Below, piece after piece: positions 26,751 to 36,717 of a stretch of DNA of 64,000 nt. The notes below the pieces were generated by a model. The model was given only the letters and a program-made list of their open reading frames with translations. It searched no databases and was not told where the DNA came from. The stretch comes from G965207125 sp965207125 (GTDB taxonomy: Bacteria > Pseudomonadota > Alphaproteobacteria > Puniceispirillales > UBA1172), in NCBI GenBank assembly GCA_965207125.1, contig OZ242263.1, positions 1,550,001 through 1,614,000 on the forward strand, given 5' to 3'. Position numbers and translations under genes: made by a program. Every line of letters begins with the position of its first letter. The first letter of the stretch is position 1.

Positions 26751-28673
26751 ATGAAACATTGGAAATTTGATCGCACACACGACAGTTATTTGCAGCTGAT
26801 TCTCGATGTTGAAGGCAAATCAGTCAATATCCTCACGCATGAGGTGTTAGAAGAATTAGCCCAATGTGTTACGCAAATCGAAAAGGAAAAAAATATCCTT
26901 GGACTTGCCATGACCTCAGGCAAACCCGGCGGGTTTATCTATGGTGCGGACATTCGTGAGTTCTCAAGTTTTAAAAGTGAAGCTGAAGTCGCAAGGCATC
27001 TCGGTGTCGTCCATGATGTGTTCAATCGTCTTGCGGCGGTTCCAATTCCTACTGTTGTAGGCGTTGAGGGAATAGCAGTGGGTGGAGGGCTCGAGTTTGC
27101 TCTTTGTTTTGATCATATTATCGCTACGCGTGCGCCTATGATGCGGGTGGGTTTTCCCGAAATAACCCTTGGGATTCTGCCGGGTTATGGTGGTTCAGGA
27201 CGTGCTTACCGCCGTGTGGGAGGGGAAAAAGCACTTGAAATGATGCTCACTGGCAAGAGTCTTGATGCTGAAGCCGCCCATCAAGCAGGGCTGGTTGATG
27301 AGATAGTAGAGGAGGCCTCAGCCTTACCTGGGACGATGATGGACTGGCTTAAACAACAGAGCGGTAAAAAACCCACACCGCCCCCGATGCCAACGCGCAC
27401 TGATGATGGCTTGATCGATAGTGCGGCTGAAAATTATGTCTTACGCGCGCGCCCTGATCACACGCCAGCTCCTTTCGCTATTCTCGATCATGTCGCGGAT
27501 AATTTGGATGATTCCGCTGCTATGTCGGCTGCTGAAAAAACCATTTTTCCTGTATTACTGATGAGCCCAGCCTCAGATGGGTTACGCCGCTTTTTTGACC
27601 TTAAGGATATGGTGCGGAAATCTGCTAGAGGCGATTGTAGCATCACCGCGGTTCATGTGATTGGGGCCGGAGTGATGGGGGGTGATGTTGCGGCGGTGGC
27701 GGCGATGGAAGGGCTTGAAGTCACCTTGAGCGATCATGATTCCTCCGCGATCACAAAGGCGCTGGCGCGTGCTCAGAGACTTTACGAAAGACGTCTTAAA
27801 AAACCTGAAAAAATTGCCGCTGCTCTTGGTCGGCTCAAGGCTGACCCGAAGGGTGAGGGAATAGCACGCGCTGATCTGATCATTGAGGCTGTGGCTGAAA
27901 ATCCTGAGGTTAAAAAATCTGTCTTTCGGACCGTCGAGGAGATCGCCTCGCCGCATGCGATTCTTGCGAGTAACACCTCATCAATCCCGTTGGAGACCAT
28001 CTCCTCTGCGCTTGCTAATCCTGAAAGATTGGTTGGAATTCATTTTTTCAATCCTGCAACCGTTATGCCTCTGGTTGAAATCATCTGGGCGCAAAACACC
28101 GATCAGAATAGCGTCAACAGAGCAATGCAATTCGCTGGACTGATTAAAAAACTGCCGATTAAATGCAAATCCGCCCCCGGATTTTTGGTTAATCGCGCAC
28201 TGTTGCCTTATATCTACGCCGGCATTGAAGCTATGCTCGATGGCGTTGAGTCTGACCGTATAGATCAGGCGATGCTTGATTTTGGGATGCCGATGGGGCC
28301 GATTGAACTTGCTGATCAGATCGGGCTAGATGTGACTTATGACGCCGGCCTTCCGCTTAATATTCCTGATAAAGTCGCAGCTGCACTACGCACGCACATC
28401 GACAGAGGCGCTATCGGGCGCAAATCAGGTGAGGGATTTTACGCATGGCATGATAATAAGGCCGAGCGTCCTCGAGCTGATTATTCGATGGGGGAACAGG
28501 CGGTTCTTGCTGAAAAATTACTCGCGCCCATGATCAGAGAATGCCGCGCTGCGGTGGCTGAATCTGTAGTTTCAAGCGCCGAAGATGCTGATGCTGGAAT
28601 GATTCTTGGCACCGGATTTCCCGCCTTCAGAGGCGGTCCTCTCCATTGGGATTCAAAAAAAACCGAGGCATAG
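26751..28673 (+). CDS. Fused enoyl-CoA hydratase / 3-hydroxyacyl-CoA dehydrogenase (FadJ-like)
   Basis: A 640-residue beta-oxidation protein. Residues 1-200 form a crotonase domain with FIYGADIREF and VGGGLEFALCFDH; its two catalytic glutamates are in GGGLEFA and FPEITLGILPGYGG. A linker leads to the NAD-binding domain (VIGAGVMGGDVAAVAAMEG near residue 300) and the dehydrogenase motif GIHFFNPATVMPLVEI with the catalytic histidine near residue 433; 3HCDH C-terminal segments end the chain. It is some 60-90 residues shorter than many homologues, mostly in the linker. The frame opens at 26724, but AGAGGAAAATC before ATG 26751 decides the start. An acyl-CoA dehydrogenase follows after three bases. 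Confidence 0.88.
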   Translation: MKHWKFDRTHDSYLQLILDVEGKSVNILTHEVLEELAQCVTQIEKEKNILGLAMTSGKPGGFIYGADIREFSSFKSEAEVARHLGVVHDVFNRLAAVPIPTVVGVEGIAVGGGLEFALCFDHIIATRAPMMRVGFPEITLGILPGYGGSGRAYRRVGGEKALEMMLTGKSLDAEAAHQAGLVDEIVEEASALPGTMMDWLKQQSGKKPTPPPMPTRTDDGLIDSAAENYVLRARPDHTPAPFAILDHVADNLDDSAAMSAAEKTIFPVLLMSPASDGLRRFFDLKDMVRKSARGDCSITAVHVIGAGVMGGDVAAVAAMEGLEVTLSDHDSSAITKALARAQRLYERRLKKPEKIAAALGRLKADPKGEGIARADLIIEAVAENPEVKKSVFRTVEEIASPHAILASNTSSIPLETISSALANPERLVGIHFFNPATVMPLVEIIWAQNTDQNSVNRAMQFAGLIKKLPIKCKSAPGFLVNRALLPYIYAGIEAMLDGVESDRIDQAMLDFGMPMGPIELADQIGLDVTYDAGLPLNIPDKVAAALRTHIDRGAIGRKSGEGFYAWHDNKAERPRADYSMGEQAVLAEKLLAPMIRECRAAVAESVVSSAEDADAGMILGTGFPAFRGGPLHWDSKKTEA

Positions 28674-28676
28674 ATA

Positions 28677-30452
28677 ATGTACGCACCGCCGCTTAAAGAT
28701 ATGCGCTTTGTCTTGCGTCATTTGGTTAAAATAGACGACCTCAATATGATCATGCCGCATGAAGCCCTTAATGCCGATCTCGCTGACGCGGTTCTCGGCG
28801 AGGCGGGACGTCTTGCAACAGACGTCATCGCCCCCACTAACCATCCCGGTGATCAGACTGGTGCGGTCTGGAATAAGAACGGTAGCGTCACTACTCCTGA
28901 TGGTTTTATCGATGCCTACCAGGCAATGGCAAAAGCAGGATGGACGGCGATGGACGCTCAGGCTGATTATGGTGGACAGAATATGCCGATGGTCATCTCG
29001 GCTTTTGTTAATGAAATGTGGCAATCGGCGAATATGGCCTTTGCGCTTTGTCATCTTTTGACCCAAGGGCTGATTTACGCGCTGCAGAAAACCGCATCCC
29101 CCGAGCAGAAACGGCTCTTTATCCCGCCTATGGTCGAGGGGCGATGGACTGGCACTATGAATCTAACTGAGCCTCATGCTGGCAGTGATTTAGCGGCGAT
29201 TAAAACCAGCGCTGTTCCCTATGATAACCATTACCTGATCACCGGACAGAAAATCTATATTACTTATGGCGAGCATGACCTCGCTGAAAATATTATTCAT
29301 TTGGTGTTGGCGCGAACCCCCAAGGCCCCGCCGGGAATAAAAGGAATATCAGTCTTTATCGTCCCGAAATATCACGTTAACCCCGATGGCTCAAAAGGCG
29401 AGCGCAATGACGTCCGTTGTATTTCCATCGAAAAGAAACTCGGCATTAAAGCCTCCCCCACCGCGACCCTTCACTATGGCGAAGAGGGCGGTGCGGTTGG
29501 TTATTTGGTCGGCGAGGAAAATAAAGGCATCGAGATTATGTTTGAGATGATGAATCACGCTAGATTCAATGTCGGAGTTCAGGGGTTAGCTATTTGCGAG
29601 CGCGCTTATCAGCAGGCGGCGGCTTATGCCGCCGAGCGCAGGCAGGGGACTCCTCTTGGCGGTTGCGAAGGGGACGCCATTATCCATCATCCTGACGTTA
29701 TGCGATTGCTGGCCACCACCAAAGCTGAGATAGAAGCCATGCGCGCGCTGGTTGGGCTTGGTGCGATGGCCCTGGATCTTGCTGAGGCTGATCATGAGCA
29801 ACAGGAGCAATGGCGAACCCGCGCGTCTTTGATTATTCCTGTTATTAAAGGCTGGCTGACTGAACGGGCTCAGATTCTGACTTCAGCCGCCTTGCAAGTG
29901 CAAGGCGGTGCTGGATTTATCGAGGATACCGGAGCAGCCCAACATTATAGAGACGCCCGAATCCTATCTATTTATGAAGGCACAACCGCGATACAGGCTA
30001 ATGATTTAGTTTTTCGCAAAACCTTCCGTGATCAAGGGGGGGCCGTCACAAAACTGCTCGATGAGATTAATGATAATATGACGCGTTTGAAAAAACATGC
30101 CGATAAACGCCTGTCCAGTCTCGCGAGTGAGGTGCTTGATGCGAATGGGCAATGCCAGAATATCATGCATTATTTGATGGCCTCAGCCCATGATGCGCGT
30201 AAATCCGCCGTTAGCGCAAGTGCTTATCTGATGGCTCTTGGTACGTTGATGGGGGGATGGCAAATGGCGCGAGGCGCACAGGCTGCGGTTTCTGAGAGGC
30301 AATCTGACCCCAAGTTTGCGGAGGCAAAAATCGTTAGTGCTGAGATATTTATTCGTCACAACCTGCCTTGGGTGTCCGCACTCGCGGTGATGATCACCAA
30401 GGGCGATGAGGCGATCCTCGCTATGCGGCCGGAGTGGTTGCACGGCCAATAA
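28677..30452 (+). CDS. Acyl-CoA dehydrogenase, long DmdC/FadE-type
   Basis: FAD-dependent acyl-CoA dehydrogenase of 591 residues, far longer than the 380-residue classic type, with a C-terminal extension. It starts YAPPLKDMRFVLRHLV, as in the DmdC-like group. Motifs: MNLTEPHAGSDLAAIKT near residue 160, LITGQKIYITYGEHD near residue 183, IEIMFEMMNHARFNVGVQ near residue 280, and the catalytic base region RDARILSIYEGTTAIQANDL near residue 425. DmdC oxidises methylmercaptopropionyl-CoA in DMSP breakdown; related enzymes take ordinary acyl-CoAs, and no dmdB or dmdD is here, so I leave the substrate open. Three bases separate it from the FadJ-like gene; it converges on livM. Confidence 0.85.
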   Translation: MYAPPLKDMRFVLRHLVKIDDLNMIMPHEALNADLADAVLGEAGRLATDVIAPTNHPGDQTGAVWNKNGSVTTPDGFIDAYQAMAKAGWTAMDAQADYGGQNMPMVISAFVNEMWQSANMAFALCHLLTQGLIYALQKTASPEQKRLFIPPMVEGRWTGTMNLTEPHAGSDLAAIKTSAVPYDNHYLITGQKIYITYGEHDLAENIIHLVLARTPKAPPGIKGISVFIVPKYHVNPDGSKGERNDVRCISIEKKLGIKASPTATLHYGEEGGAVGYLVGEENKGIEIMFEMMNHARFNVGVQGLAICERAYQQAAAYAAERRQGTPLGGCEGDAIIHHPDVMRLLATTKAEIEAMRALVGLGAMALDLAEADHEQQEQWRTRASLIIPVIKGWLTERAQILTSAALQVQGGAGFIEDTGAAQHYRDARILSIYEGTTAIQANDLVFRKTFRDQGGAVTKLLDEINDNMTRLKKHADKRLSSLASEVLDANGQCQNIMHYLMASAHDARKSAVSASAYLMALGTLMGGWQMARGAQAAVSERQSDPKFAEAKIVSAEIFIRHNLPWVSALAVMITKGDEAILAMRPEWLHGQ

Positions 30453-30454
30453 AA

Positions 30455-31780
30455 CTAACGTTTGGTTTCGGGAATAAGCCCTTTGGGTGCGAATCGCAAA
30501 ACGAACAACATAATCAGACCCATCGTCATCAATCGCATATGTGCGGCGCTTTCAAGTAGGTGTAATTTTAGCGGATGATCATCAGCCAGCGCCCAAGTTA
30601 GTTGAGTGATGAGCCACTGGCCTAAAGGTTCGGCTTCAATCCAGAAAAACCAGACGATAAACCCGCCGATGACCGCGCCGTAATTATTGCCGGAGCCACC
30701 GACAATCACCATCACCCAGATCAGAAATGTGTAACGCAAAGGCATATATGCGGATGGCGTCAACTGGCTGTCGAGGGTGACCAACATTGCTCCTGCGATC
30801 CCCAGCACAGCCGAGCCAAGAATGAAAATCTGTATATGTCGCCGCACGACGTCTTTGCCCATCGCCTCAGCTGCGGTTTCATTGTCACGAATCGCGCGCA
30901 TCATCCGACCCCAAGGTGATCTCAACGCCCTTTCAGCCAGCCAGAAAACCAGCAATAACACGCTTGCGAACATTGAAGCGTAAAGCAATTTCACGATTAC
31001 CGAGGAGGCGTTTATTACCGAAATATCATTGCGTGTGGCGAAATCAACCAGCCATTCCTGACGTTGCAGATCGACCTCATAAGGCACCGGGCGAGGCAGA
31101 CCGTTGATGTTCTTGACGCCTCTTGCCAACCAGTCTTCATTTTTCAGAACGTAAATGATGATCTCAGAAACACCCAAAGTCGCAATTGCCAAATAATCAG
31201 ACCTTAACCCCAAGGCAATCCGTGCGATTAACCATGCGACCAGTGCGGCGACCCCGCCGCCAATCACCCACGATAAAGTGATCGGTAAACCAAAACCGCC
31301 AAGATAGCCGGTTTTCGCTGGCTCAATCAACTCGATCGCCACTATCGCAGGATCGGCGATCATCCGAAAGATTGTATAACCGATCCCTAGCGTTAGAATC
31401 ATTACCCCATAGCGTCTCAAGCGGTGATGATCACGCCAGCTATGCGTTCGCCGCCAGATCAGAACGCTTATTGCGATTGTCGCTACCATTACTCCGAAAC
31501 CAAGCATCAATTGCGCACCGCCCGCCGCCCAGGCCTCATTAACCGGTGGCACCGACACAATGACCGCCGTCAATCCGCCCAGAGCAACAAAACCCATCAC
31601 TCCGAAATTAACCAGCCCCGCATAACCCCACTGCATCGTGATGCCAATCGACATCAGTGCTGAAATCAGGCACAGATTGACCAGATTCAAAGCAACATTC
31701 CAGCTTTGTATCATTCCAACCATCACCAGCAAAAACGCCATCGCCGTGTAAATTAATAGAATCCGCCTACGTTCGGTCAT
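30455..31780 (-). CDS. livM: Branched-chain amino acid/amide ABC transporter permease LivM
   Basis: Inner-membrane subunit of 441 residues with many hydrophobic helices. Typical LivM pieces are NLCLISALMSIGITMQWGYA-GLVNFG near residue 32, SDYLAIATLGVSEIIIY near residue 195, RSPWGRMMRAIRDNETAAEA near residue 285 and GGSGNNYGAVIGGF near residue 360. The stretch around residues 95-190 is an additional membrane segment compared with the shortest homologues. It is the last gene of the livK-G-F-H-M run, overlapping livH by four bases (ATGA). It converges on the acyl-CoA dehydrogenase with two bases between. Confidence 0.9.
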   Translation of the reverse strand: MTERRRILLIYTAMAFLLVMVGMIQSWNVALNLVNLCLISALMSIGITMQWGYAGLVNFGVMGFVALGGLTAVIVSVPPVNEAWAAGGAQLMLGFGVMVATIAISVLIWRRTHSWRDHHRLRRYGVMILTLGIGYTIFRMIADPAIVAIELIEPAKTGYLGGFGLPITLSWVIGGGVAALVAWLIARIALGLRSDYLAIATLGVSEIIIYVLKNEDWLARGVKNINGLPRPVPYEVDLQRQEWLVDFATRNDISVINASSVIVKLLYASMFASVLLLVFWLAERALRSPWGRMMRAIRDNETAAEAMGKDVVRRHIQIFILGSAVLGIAGAMLVTLDSQLTPSAYMPLRYTFLIWVMVIVGGSGNNYGAVIGGFIVWFFWIEAEPLGQWLITQLTWALADDHPLKLHLLESAAHMRLMTMGLIMLFVLRFAPKGLIPETKR

Positions 31781-32794
31781 AACACTTTACCTCCGAATAT
31801 ACCCGTGGGTCTGACGATCAGCACGATCACCAGAATCACGAAAGAAAGCGCGATTTTATAATCGGTCGACAGCAGCTGCACCAGCCCTGAGGGCTCTAGA
31901 TTTTCTGGTAGGAGATACCCAAGGACGCGCTTATACGCGAAGGTCACAATCAGCTCGGAAAAAGCGATCACGAAACCACCCACAATCGCCCCGACTGGGT
32001 GGCCAATGCCACCGACGATTGCTGAAGCGAAAATCGGTAACAGCAACGAGAGATAAGTGAAGGGTTTATAACTTTTATCCAAGGCATAAAGAGTACCTGC
32101 TAGCGTGATCAGAATAGCGGTGATGATCCACGTCACTAGCACCACGCGTTCAGGGCTGATCCCCGATAGCAAGGCCAAATCTTCATTATTGGAATAGGCC
32201 CGCATCGATTTGCCGGTGCGGGTTTTATTTAGAAACCAGAACACCGCTATCACTGACACTATTGCCAGAACGATCGTAAGACCCTGCGTGGTTTTGATTG
32301 CGAGTCCCTCATTAAGGCCGGTCATTTCTTTGAAGGCTCTTGGCCTTGAGAATAAAGCGCTCACCATCGGTTAAAATGCGGTCTTCAGGGCCGATGATGA
32401 ATCTGGTCAAGCCGTGCACGAAAAACATTAACCCCATCGATACGATCAGTAATGTCACTGGCGGCGCGCGAATCTTTCTGTAATATCGGAAAACCAAGCG
32501 GTCGCTCACCAGAACCAGTAGAATCGTTACCGCGATAGACGCTGGCAGAGCTAATAACGCTGTCGGTAATGGGTAAGCCGAAATGCCTTTTTCTTGTAGC
32601 CACCATGTGACAAGCAGGGTGACCATTGCGCTAAAAGACATCATCTCACCATGGGCGAAATTGGAAAAGCGCAAAATCGAATAGATTAACGTGACTCCTA
32701 GTGCACCAAGCGCCAATTGACTACCATAGGTCAACCCTGGAATAAGGATAAAATTAGTAATAATGGTTAGTGCGTTTAGAATATCGATGAGCAT
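31777..32794 (-). CDS. livH: Branched-chain amino acid/amide ABC transporter permease LivH, one frameshift
   Basis: Reconstructed permease of about 338 residues. The N-terminal frame (LTYGSQLALGALGVTLIYSI, FSNFAHGEMMSFSAMV, RFIIGPEDRILTDGERFILK) stops after an inserted A in a GGCCAAGAG context (plus-strand TT at 32340-32341). The next frame goes on at once with ARAFKEMTGLNEG, then LNKTRTGKSMRAYSNNEDLA and FASAIVGGIGHPVGAIVGG. Nothing is lost across the junction, so sequence error is more likely than decay. The gene starts directly at the livF stop and its own stop overlaps livM. Confidence 0.88.
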
Positions 32795-33499
32795 CTAGCC
32801 TCCTAAAAACGATGCGCGCACCGCAGCATTTCCGAGTAAAGCCTCGCCTGTATCGGTGAAACGATTCCCACCCTGCACCAGAACATATCCCTTATCAGCG
32901 ATAGTTAACGCCTGTTTGGCGTTCTGCTCGACCATCAAAACCGCGACCCCACTTTTGGCAATGCTGATAATCCTCGAGAACAACTCATCTATCACGATTG
33001 GTGAGACTCCTGCTGTGGGTTCATCAAGCATTAACACCGTCGGTTTGGTCATTAGCGCTCTGCCAATCGCCACTTGCTGGCGTTGGCCGCCGGATAACTC
33101 ACCCGCAGGCTGGTGGCGTTTACTCTCAAGTACCGGAAATATATCGTATATCTCAGCCATTGTGTCGCTATAGTCATCCTCGCGGATAAACGCGCCCATC
33201 TCAAGATTTTCCTCAACCGTCATTTCGGTGAAAATGTTGTTGGTCTGCGGTACAAAACCCATCCCTTTCATCACCCGATCCTGCGGTTTGAGTGTTGTGA
33301 TGTTCTCTTTATCTATCGTCACCTTGCCATCTCGCAAGATCAGCATTCCGAATAACGCCTTCATTGCTGTGGATTTTCCCGCTCCGTTAGGACCGACAAT
33401 CACCGCGATCTCACCTTTACTAACACTGATATCGCAACCGTTTAGAATATCAGCGCCGCCGTATCCACCGACCATTTCTATCCCCACAAGAAAAGTCAT
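32795..33499 (-). CDS. livF: ABC transporter ATP-binding protein LivF
   Basis: ATPase of 234 residues, the normal LivF size. Walker A VGPNGAGKSTAMKALFG near residue 37, Q-loop GFVPQTNNIFTEMTVEENL near residue 82, signature LSGGQRQQVAIGRALM near residue 137, and Walker B VLMLDEPTAGVSP near residue 158, with the switch histidine replaced in context by VLMVEQN, as usual for LivF. Its start overlaps livG by four bases and its stop abuts the livH start. Couples ATP hydrolysis to import by LivHM. Confidence 0.93.
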   Translation of the reverse strand: MTFLVGIEMVGGYGGADILNGCDISVSKGEIAVIVGPNGAGKSTAMKALFGMLILRDGKVTIDKENITTLKPQDRVMKGMGFVPQTNNIFTEMTVEENLEMGAFIREDDYSDTMAEIYDIFPVLESKRHQPAGELSGGQRQQVAIGRALMTKPTVLMLDEPTAGVSPIVIDELFSRIISIAKSGVAVLMVEQNAKQALTIADKGYVLVQGGNRFTDTGEALLGNAAVRASFLGG

Positions 33500-34273
33500 G
33501 TTTCCCCCTGTTTCTTAATGCCTGTGCCAAGATATGCCTCGATAACTTGAGGGTTGCTCTTGATTTCCTCGACTGGGCCTCTGGCCAGCATCTTGCCATC
33601 AGCCATCACGATCACCAAATTACATAACTTGCTGATAAAATCCATGTCGTGCTCAATCATGCAGAAAGTATAGCCGTGCTCACGATTAAGGCGCAAAATA
33701 GCATCCCCAACCGTTCCCAACAAAGTTCGATTAACTCCCGCACCGACTTCATCGAGAAACACGATTTTTGCATCGACCATCATTGTTCGCCCAAGTTCGA
33801 GCAGTTTTTTCTGACCGCCGGAAAGGTTTCCTGCGTATTCATCCGCTACGTGATTAAGCTGCAGAAAATCAATCACCTCATCAGCTTTCGCTTTGATCGT
33901 GGCTTCTTCGTGCTCGATCAACCCTCTCCTGAACCAGACATTGAGCAGATTCTCACCTAATTGCCCAGCTGAAACCATCATGAGATTATCGCGCACCGTA
34001 AGTGAGGCAAACTCATGCGCGATTTGAAATGTGCGCAAAACTCCAAGTGCGAACAGATCATGTGGCTTAAGACCGGTGATTTCGGTCTCGCCGAGAAACA
34101 CCTGACCTTCATTTGGTGGATAAACCCCTGCGATTACATTGAAAAGCGTGGTTTTTCCTGCGCCATTAGGGCCGATTAATCCCGTGATCGAGCCACGCTC
34201 GATGGCCAGCGAAACCTCCGTCAACGGCCTTTACTCCGCCGAAATGCTTGTGGATATTTTTGACGACAATCAT
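33496..34273 (-). CDS. livG: ABC transporter ATP-binding protein LivG, frameshift near the 5' end
   Basis: ATPase of about 258 residues. The main frame starts late (TEVSLAIERGS); reading upstream shows a proper LivG N-terminus in another frame, MIVVKNIHKHFGGVKAV from ATG 34273, joined through one extra base at about 34221-34224. The core has GPNGAGKTTLFNVIAGVYPP (Walker A), RTFQIAHEFASLTVRDNLMM, signature LSGGQKKLLELGRTMM and FLDEVGAGVNRTLL, where V follows the catalytic DE instead of the usual P. The start lies only eight bases after a strong terminator-like hairpin. Confidence 0.87.
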
Positions 34274-34280
34274 GATGTAT

Positions 34281-34321
34281 CAAAAAACAGGCGATCTAGA
34301 TTATGCAAATCCAGATCGCCT
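34281..34321 (-). terminator. Intrinsic terminator or attenuator between livK and livG
   Basis: Read on the minus strand, AGGCGATCT (34321-34313) pairs with AGATCGCCT (34297-34289) around a 15-base loop and is followed by GTTTTTTG. A 9-base-pair stem plus T-run is a textbook rho-independent terminator. It lies after livK and just before livG, so partial readthrough would make the binding protein more abundant than the membrane complex. Confidence 0.8.
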
Positions 34322-34389
34322 TGTTTTATAATCAATCCGTGCTCTAGCGGAATTTGACCGTTACATTTTTGCCGTTTTGCACTTCTATC

Positions 34390-35524
34390 TCACGATAGTT
34401 TGCCCGCCGATTCACCGCCACCGACAAGTTCAACGGCGGACGCGCCGACATAATCGATCTCTACGCCGTCTTTGATCAGATCAAGTGCTTTGCCAAGTTC
34501 GCCCGGAAAGATTTTCTGCCCTGGAGCGTTGGCGATCTGTTCTATATGCGTCTTGAAAACCTGACTGTCAGTCGTGCCAGCTTTTTGCATTGCCAGCAAA
34601 ATCAATGCGGCCGCGTCATAGGATTCAGGTGAAAAGGGTCCTGATTTGAACCCGCTAGCGAGTGCCATATTTTCGAAAGTTTTAGCACCGGGGCTGTCTG
34701 TGCCAGGAAAATCACCAATGGATCCGTTAAGATCAGGACCAATGGCCGCAGGCAAACTGTCGCCAACCATGCCGTCGGGAAGATAAAATTTATCAAACGC
34801 ACCGCTGTCAAGTGAGGTTTGAATAATCCCTTTACCACCTTGGTCCAGATATCCTGCGACAATCAGAATGTCGCCGCCGGCTTGCGCTAACGCTGCGACT
34901 TCAGCCGTGTAATCGGCTTTGCCGTCCTCATGTGGTGTGTTGATGGTGATCGTTCCGCCAGCTTTTCCATAACTATCGCGTATACCTCTCAGCCAGACCT
35001 TTGCCATAATCATTGTTGGTATAGGTCATTGCTGCGGTTTTGATGCCGCGTGAGATTAAAATATCGGTGACAATCTGACCTTGGCGCACGTCTGAAGGTG
35101 CGGTGCGGAAAAAGAGACCGTTATCCTTGACCGTGCTTAAAGCCGGTGAGGTGGCAGATGGCGACACCATCGCGATTCCGTTAGCCACCAAAACATTTTC
35201 AACAATCGCCGTGGTGACACCCGAGCAATCTGCGCCGACAATCGCATCGACTTTATCAGCCGTAATTAGGCGCTCAGCCGTAGCCGTAGCTGACCCAGCG
35301 TCAATGCAGGTTGAATCACCTCTAAGTGAAGTGATCCTCTCGCCGCCCAAGAGTTTGCCCGACTCATCGACCTCTTTGATAGCTAGTTCAGCACCAGCGG
35401 CCATACCAGGGGCCAGAGATTCAAGCGGTCCTGTGAAACCAAGGATAACCCCGATTTTAATTTCGGCAAGCGCAGGGCTCGTGATCAATGCGGTCATCGC
35501 GGCCGCAATAAGTAGTTTTTTCAT
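34390..35524 (-). CDS. livK: Branched-chain amino acid/amide ABC transporter substrate-binding protein LivK, one frameshift
   Basis: Periplasmic binding protein, about 377 residues. It starts at ATG 35524 with AAAGGGGG before it and a signal peptide (MKKLLIAAAMTALITSPALA). IKIGVILGFTGPLESLAPGM opens the Peripla_BP_6 fold, followed by ADKVDAIVGADCSGVTTAI and TYTNNDYGKGLAE. One extra base near 34984-34990 breaks the frame, which resumes as GIRDSYGKAGGTITINTPHE and runs to DYVGASAVELVGGGESA. The ligand could be branched-chain amino acids, amides or urea-like compounds. It is the first gene of the transporter run and ends before a strong terminator. Confidence 0.88.
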
Positions 35525-35667
35525 TGTATAAACCCCCTTTAGGATTAGCATTTATGTAGTTTCCGTTTTTTAACTGTCGTCAGCCTATCAATTTGCTGTA
35601 TTAAATCAATAAAAATATATTGAGATGCTATTTTTCCCATTTACCTAACATCAGGAGAAAAACCGAC

Positions 35668-36705
35668 ATGAGTAAACACCGTATTCCCGCGACTGTCATC
35701 ACTGGATTTCTAGGTGCTGGAAAAACTACCCTAATTCGCAACCTCGCCAAGGCTGGTAACGCCGAAAACCTCGCGCTGATCATCAATGAGTTTGGCGATG
35801 TTGGGATAGACGCCGCGATTACCAGAGATGGCGAAAGTACTTGCGCGGCTGATCAAATCATCGAACTTGCTAATGGCTGCATTTGTTGTGCGGTCGCAGA
35901 TGATTTCTTGCCGGCGATGGAATCATTGCTCGATCGCTCACCGTCCCCCACGCGAATCATTATAGAAACCTCAGGGCTTGCCTTGCCACAGCCCTTGGTG
36001 CAGGCTTTTAATTGGCCGTCAATTCGCCACCGGGTCATGCTGGACGGTGTGGTCGCCGTGATCGATGGCGAGGCGATGGCCGCAGGGAATATCGCTGCCG
36101 ATGTTGACGCCCTTGAAGCGCAACGTGCGCAAGACGAGCAATATGATCACGAAACCCCGATCACCGATCTGTTTCATGATCAGATTTCTGCTGCCAATAT
36201 TTTGGTCATCAGTAAAACCGATAAAATTGATCAGAACGCCGTTAAAGACATCACCGAACGTCTGGCCTCAATAAGCGGCAAAAAAACTCCAGTCGTCAAA
36301 AGTCATATCAATAACGCACCGCTTGATGCGTTGTTTGGGCTAGGGCTTGATGCATCATCGTCTCACCAAAGCCATTATGATGACGATCATGATCATGACG
36401 ACCATGACCATGATGATTTTGTTAGTGCGGTGGTCACGGTACCGCCAATAGATAACCATCAAGATTTCGCCAAAACCCTCGCAGCGACGGCTAGAGAGCA
36501 TCGCTTGCTGCGGGCCAAGGGGTTTCTGACCGTCACTGGAAAGATCGCTCCTTTGGTCGCGCAAGCGGTGGGGGATCGTGTGGAGACCTATTTCGCGGCT
36601 CCGGATACCGATACCGCAAATGGGCGATTGGTGATCATTGGGCTGAAGGGAATCGATATAGATGCGGTTGCATCGCGGCTAGGAGGGCAGGCGTTAGCTC
36701 CCTAA
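35668..36705 (+). CDS. cobW: CobW-family metallochaperone GTPase
   Basis: G3E GTPase of 345 residues thought to deliver cobalt for corrin synthesis. P-loop TGFLGAGKTTLIRNL near residue 12, the metal-binding ANGCICCAV (CxCC) near residue 72, IIETSGLALPQPL near residue 100 and the guanine motif ISKTDKID near residue 190 are all present. Between the two domains is a His/Asp-rich loop (about residues 230-250) that likely binds metal. The frame opens at 35620, but GGAG ten bases before ATG 35668 sets the start. cobN follows 12 bases downstream, which supports CobW rather than a zinc chaperone. Confidence 0.9.
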   Translation: MSKHRIPATVITGFLGAGKTTLIRNLAKAGNAENLALIINEFGDVGIDAAITRDGESTCAADQIIELANGCICCAVADDFLPAMESLLDRSPSPTRIIIETSGLALPQPLVQAFNWPSIRHRVMLDGVVAVIDGEAMAAGNIAADVDALEAQRAQDEQYDHETPITDLFHDQISAANILVISKTDKIDQNAVKDITERLASISGKKTPVVKSHINNAPLDALFGLGLDASSSHQSHYDDDHDHDDHDHDDFVSAVVTVPPIDNHQDFAKTLAATAREHRLLRAKGFLTVTGKIAPLVAQAVGDRVETYFAAPDTDTANGRLVIIGLKGIDIDAVASRLGGQALAP

Positions 36706-36717
36706 CCAGATACGTCA

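Noticed and set aside
36355..36564. Minus-strand frame with repeated MVMI opposite the cobW His-rich loop
   Set aside because: It is the shadow of the His/Asp codons (CAT/GAT) of cobW on the other strand and has no start signal.
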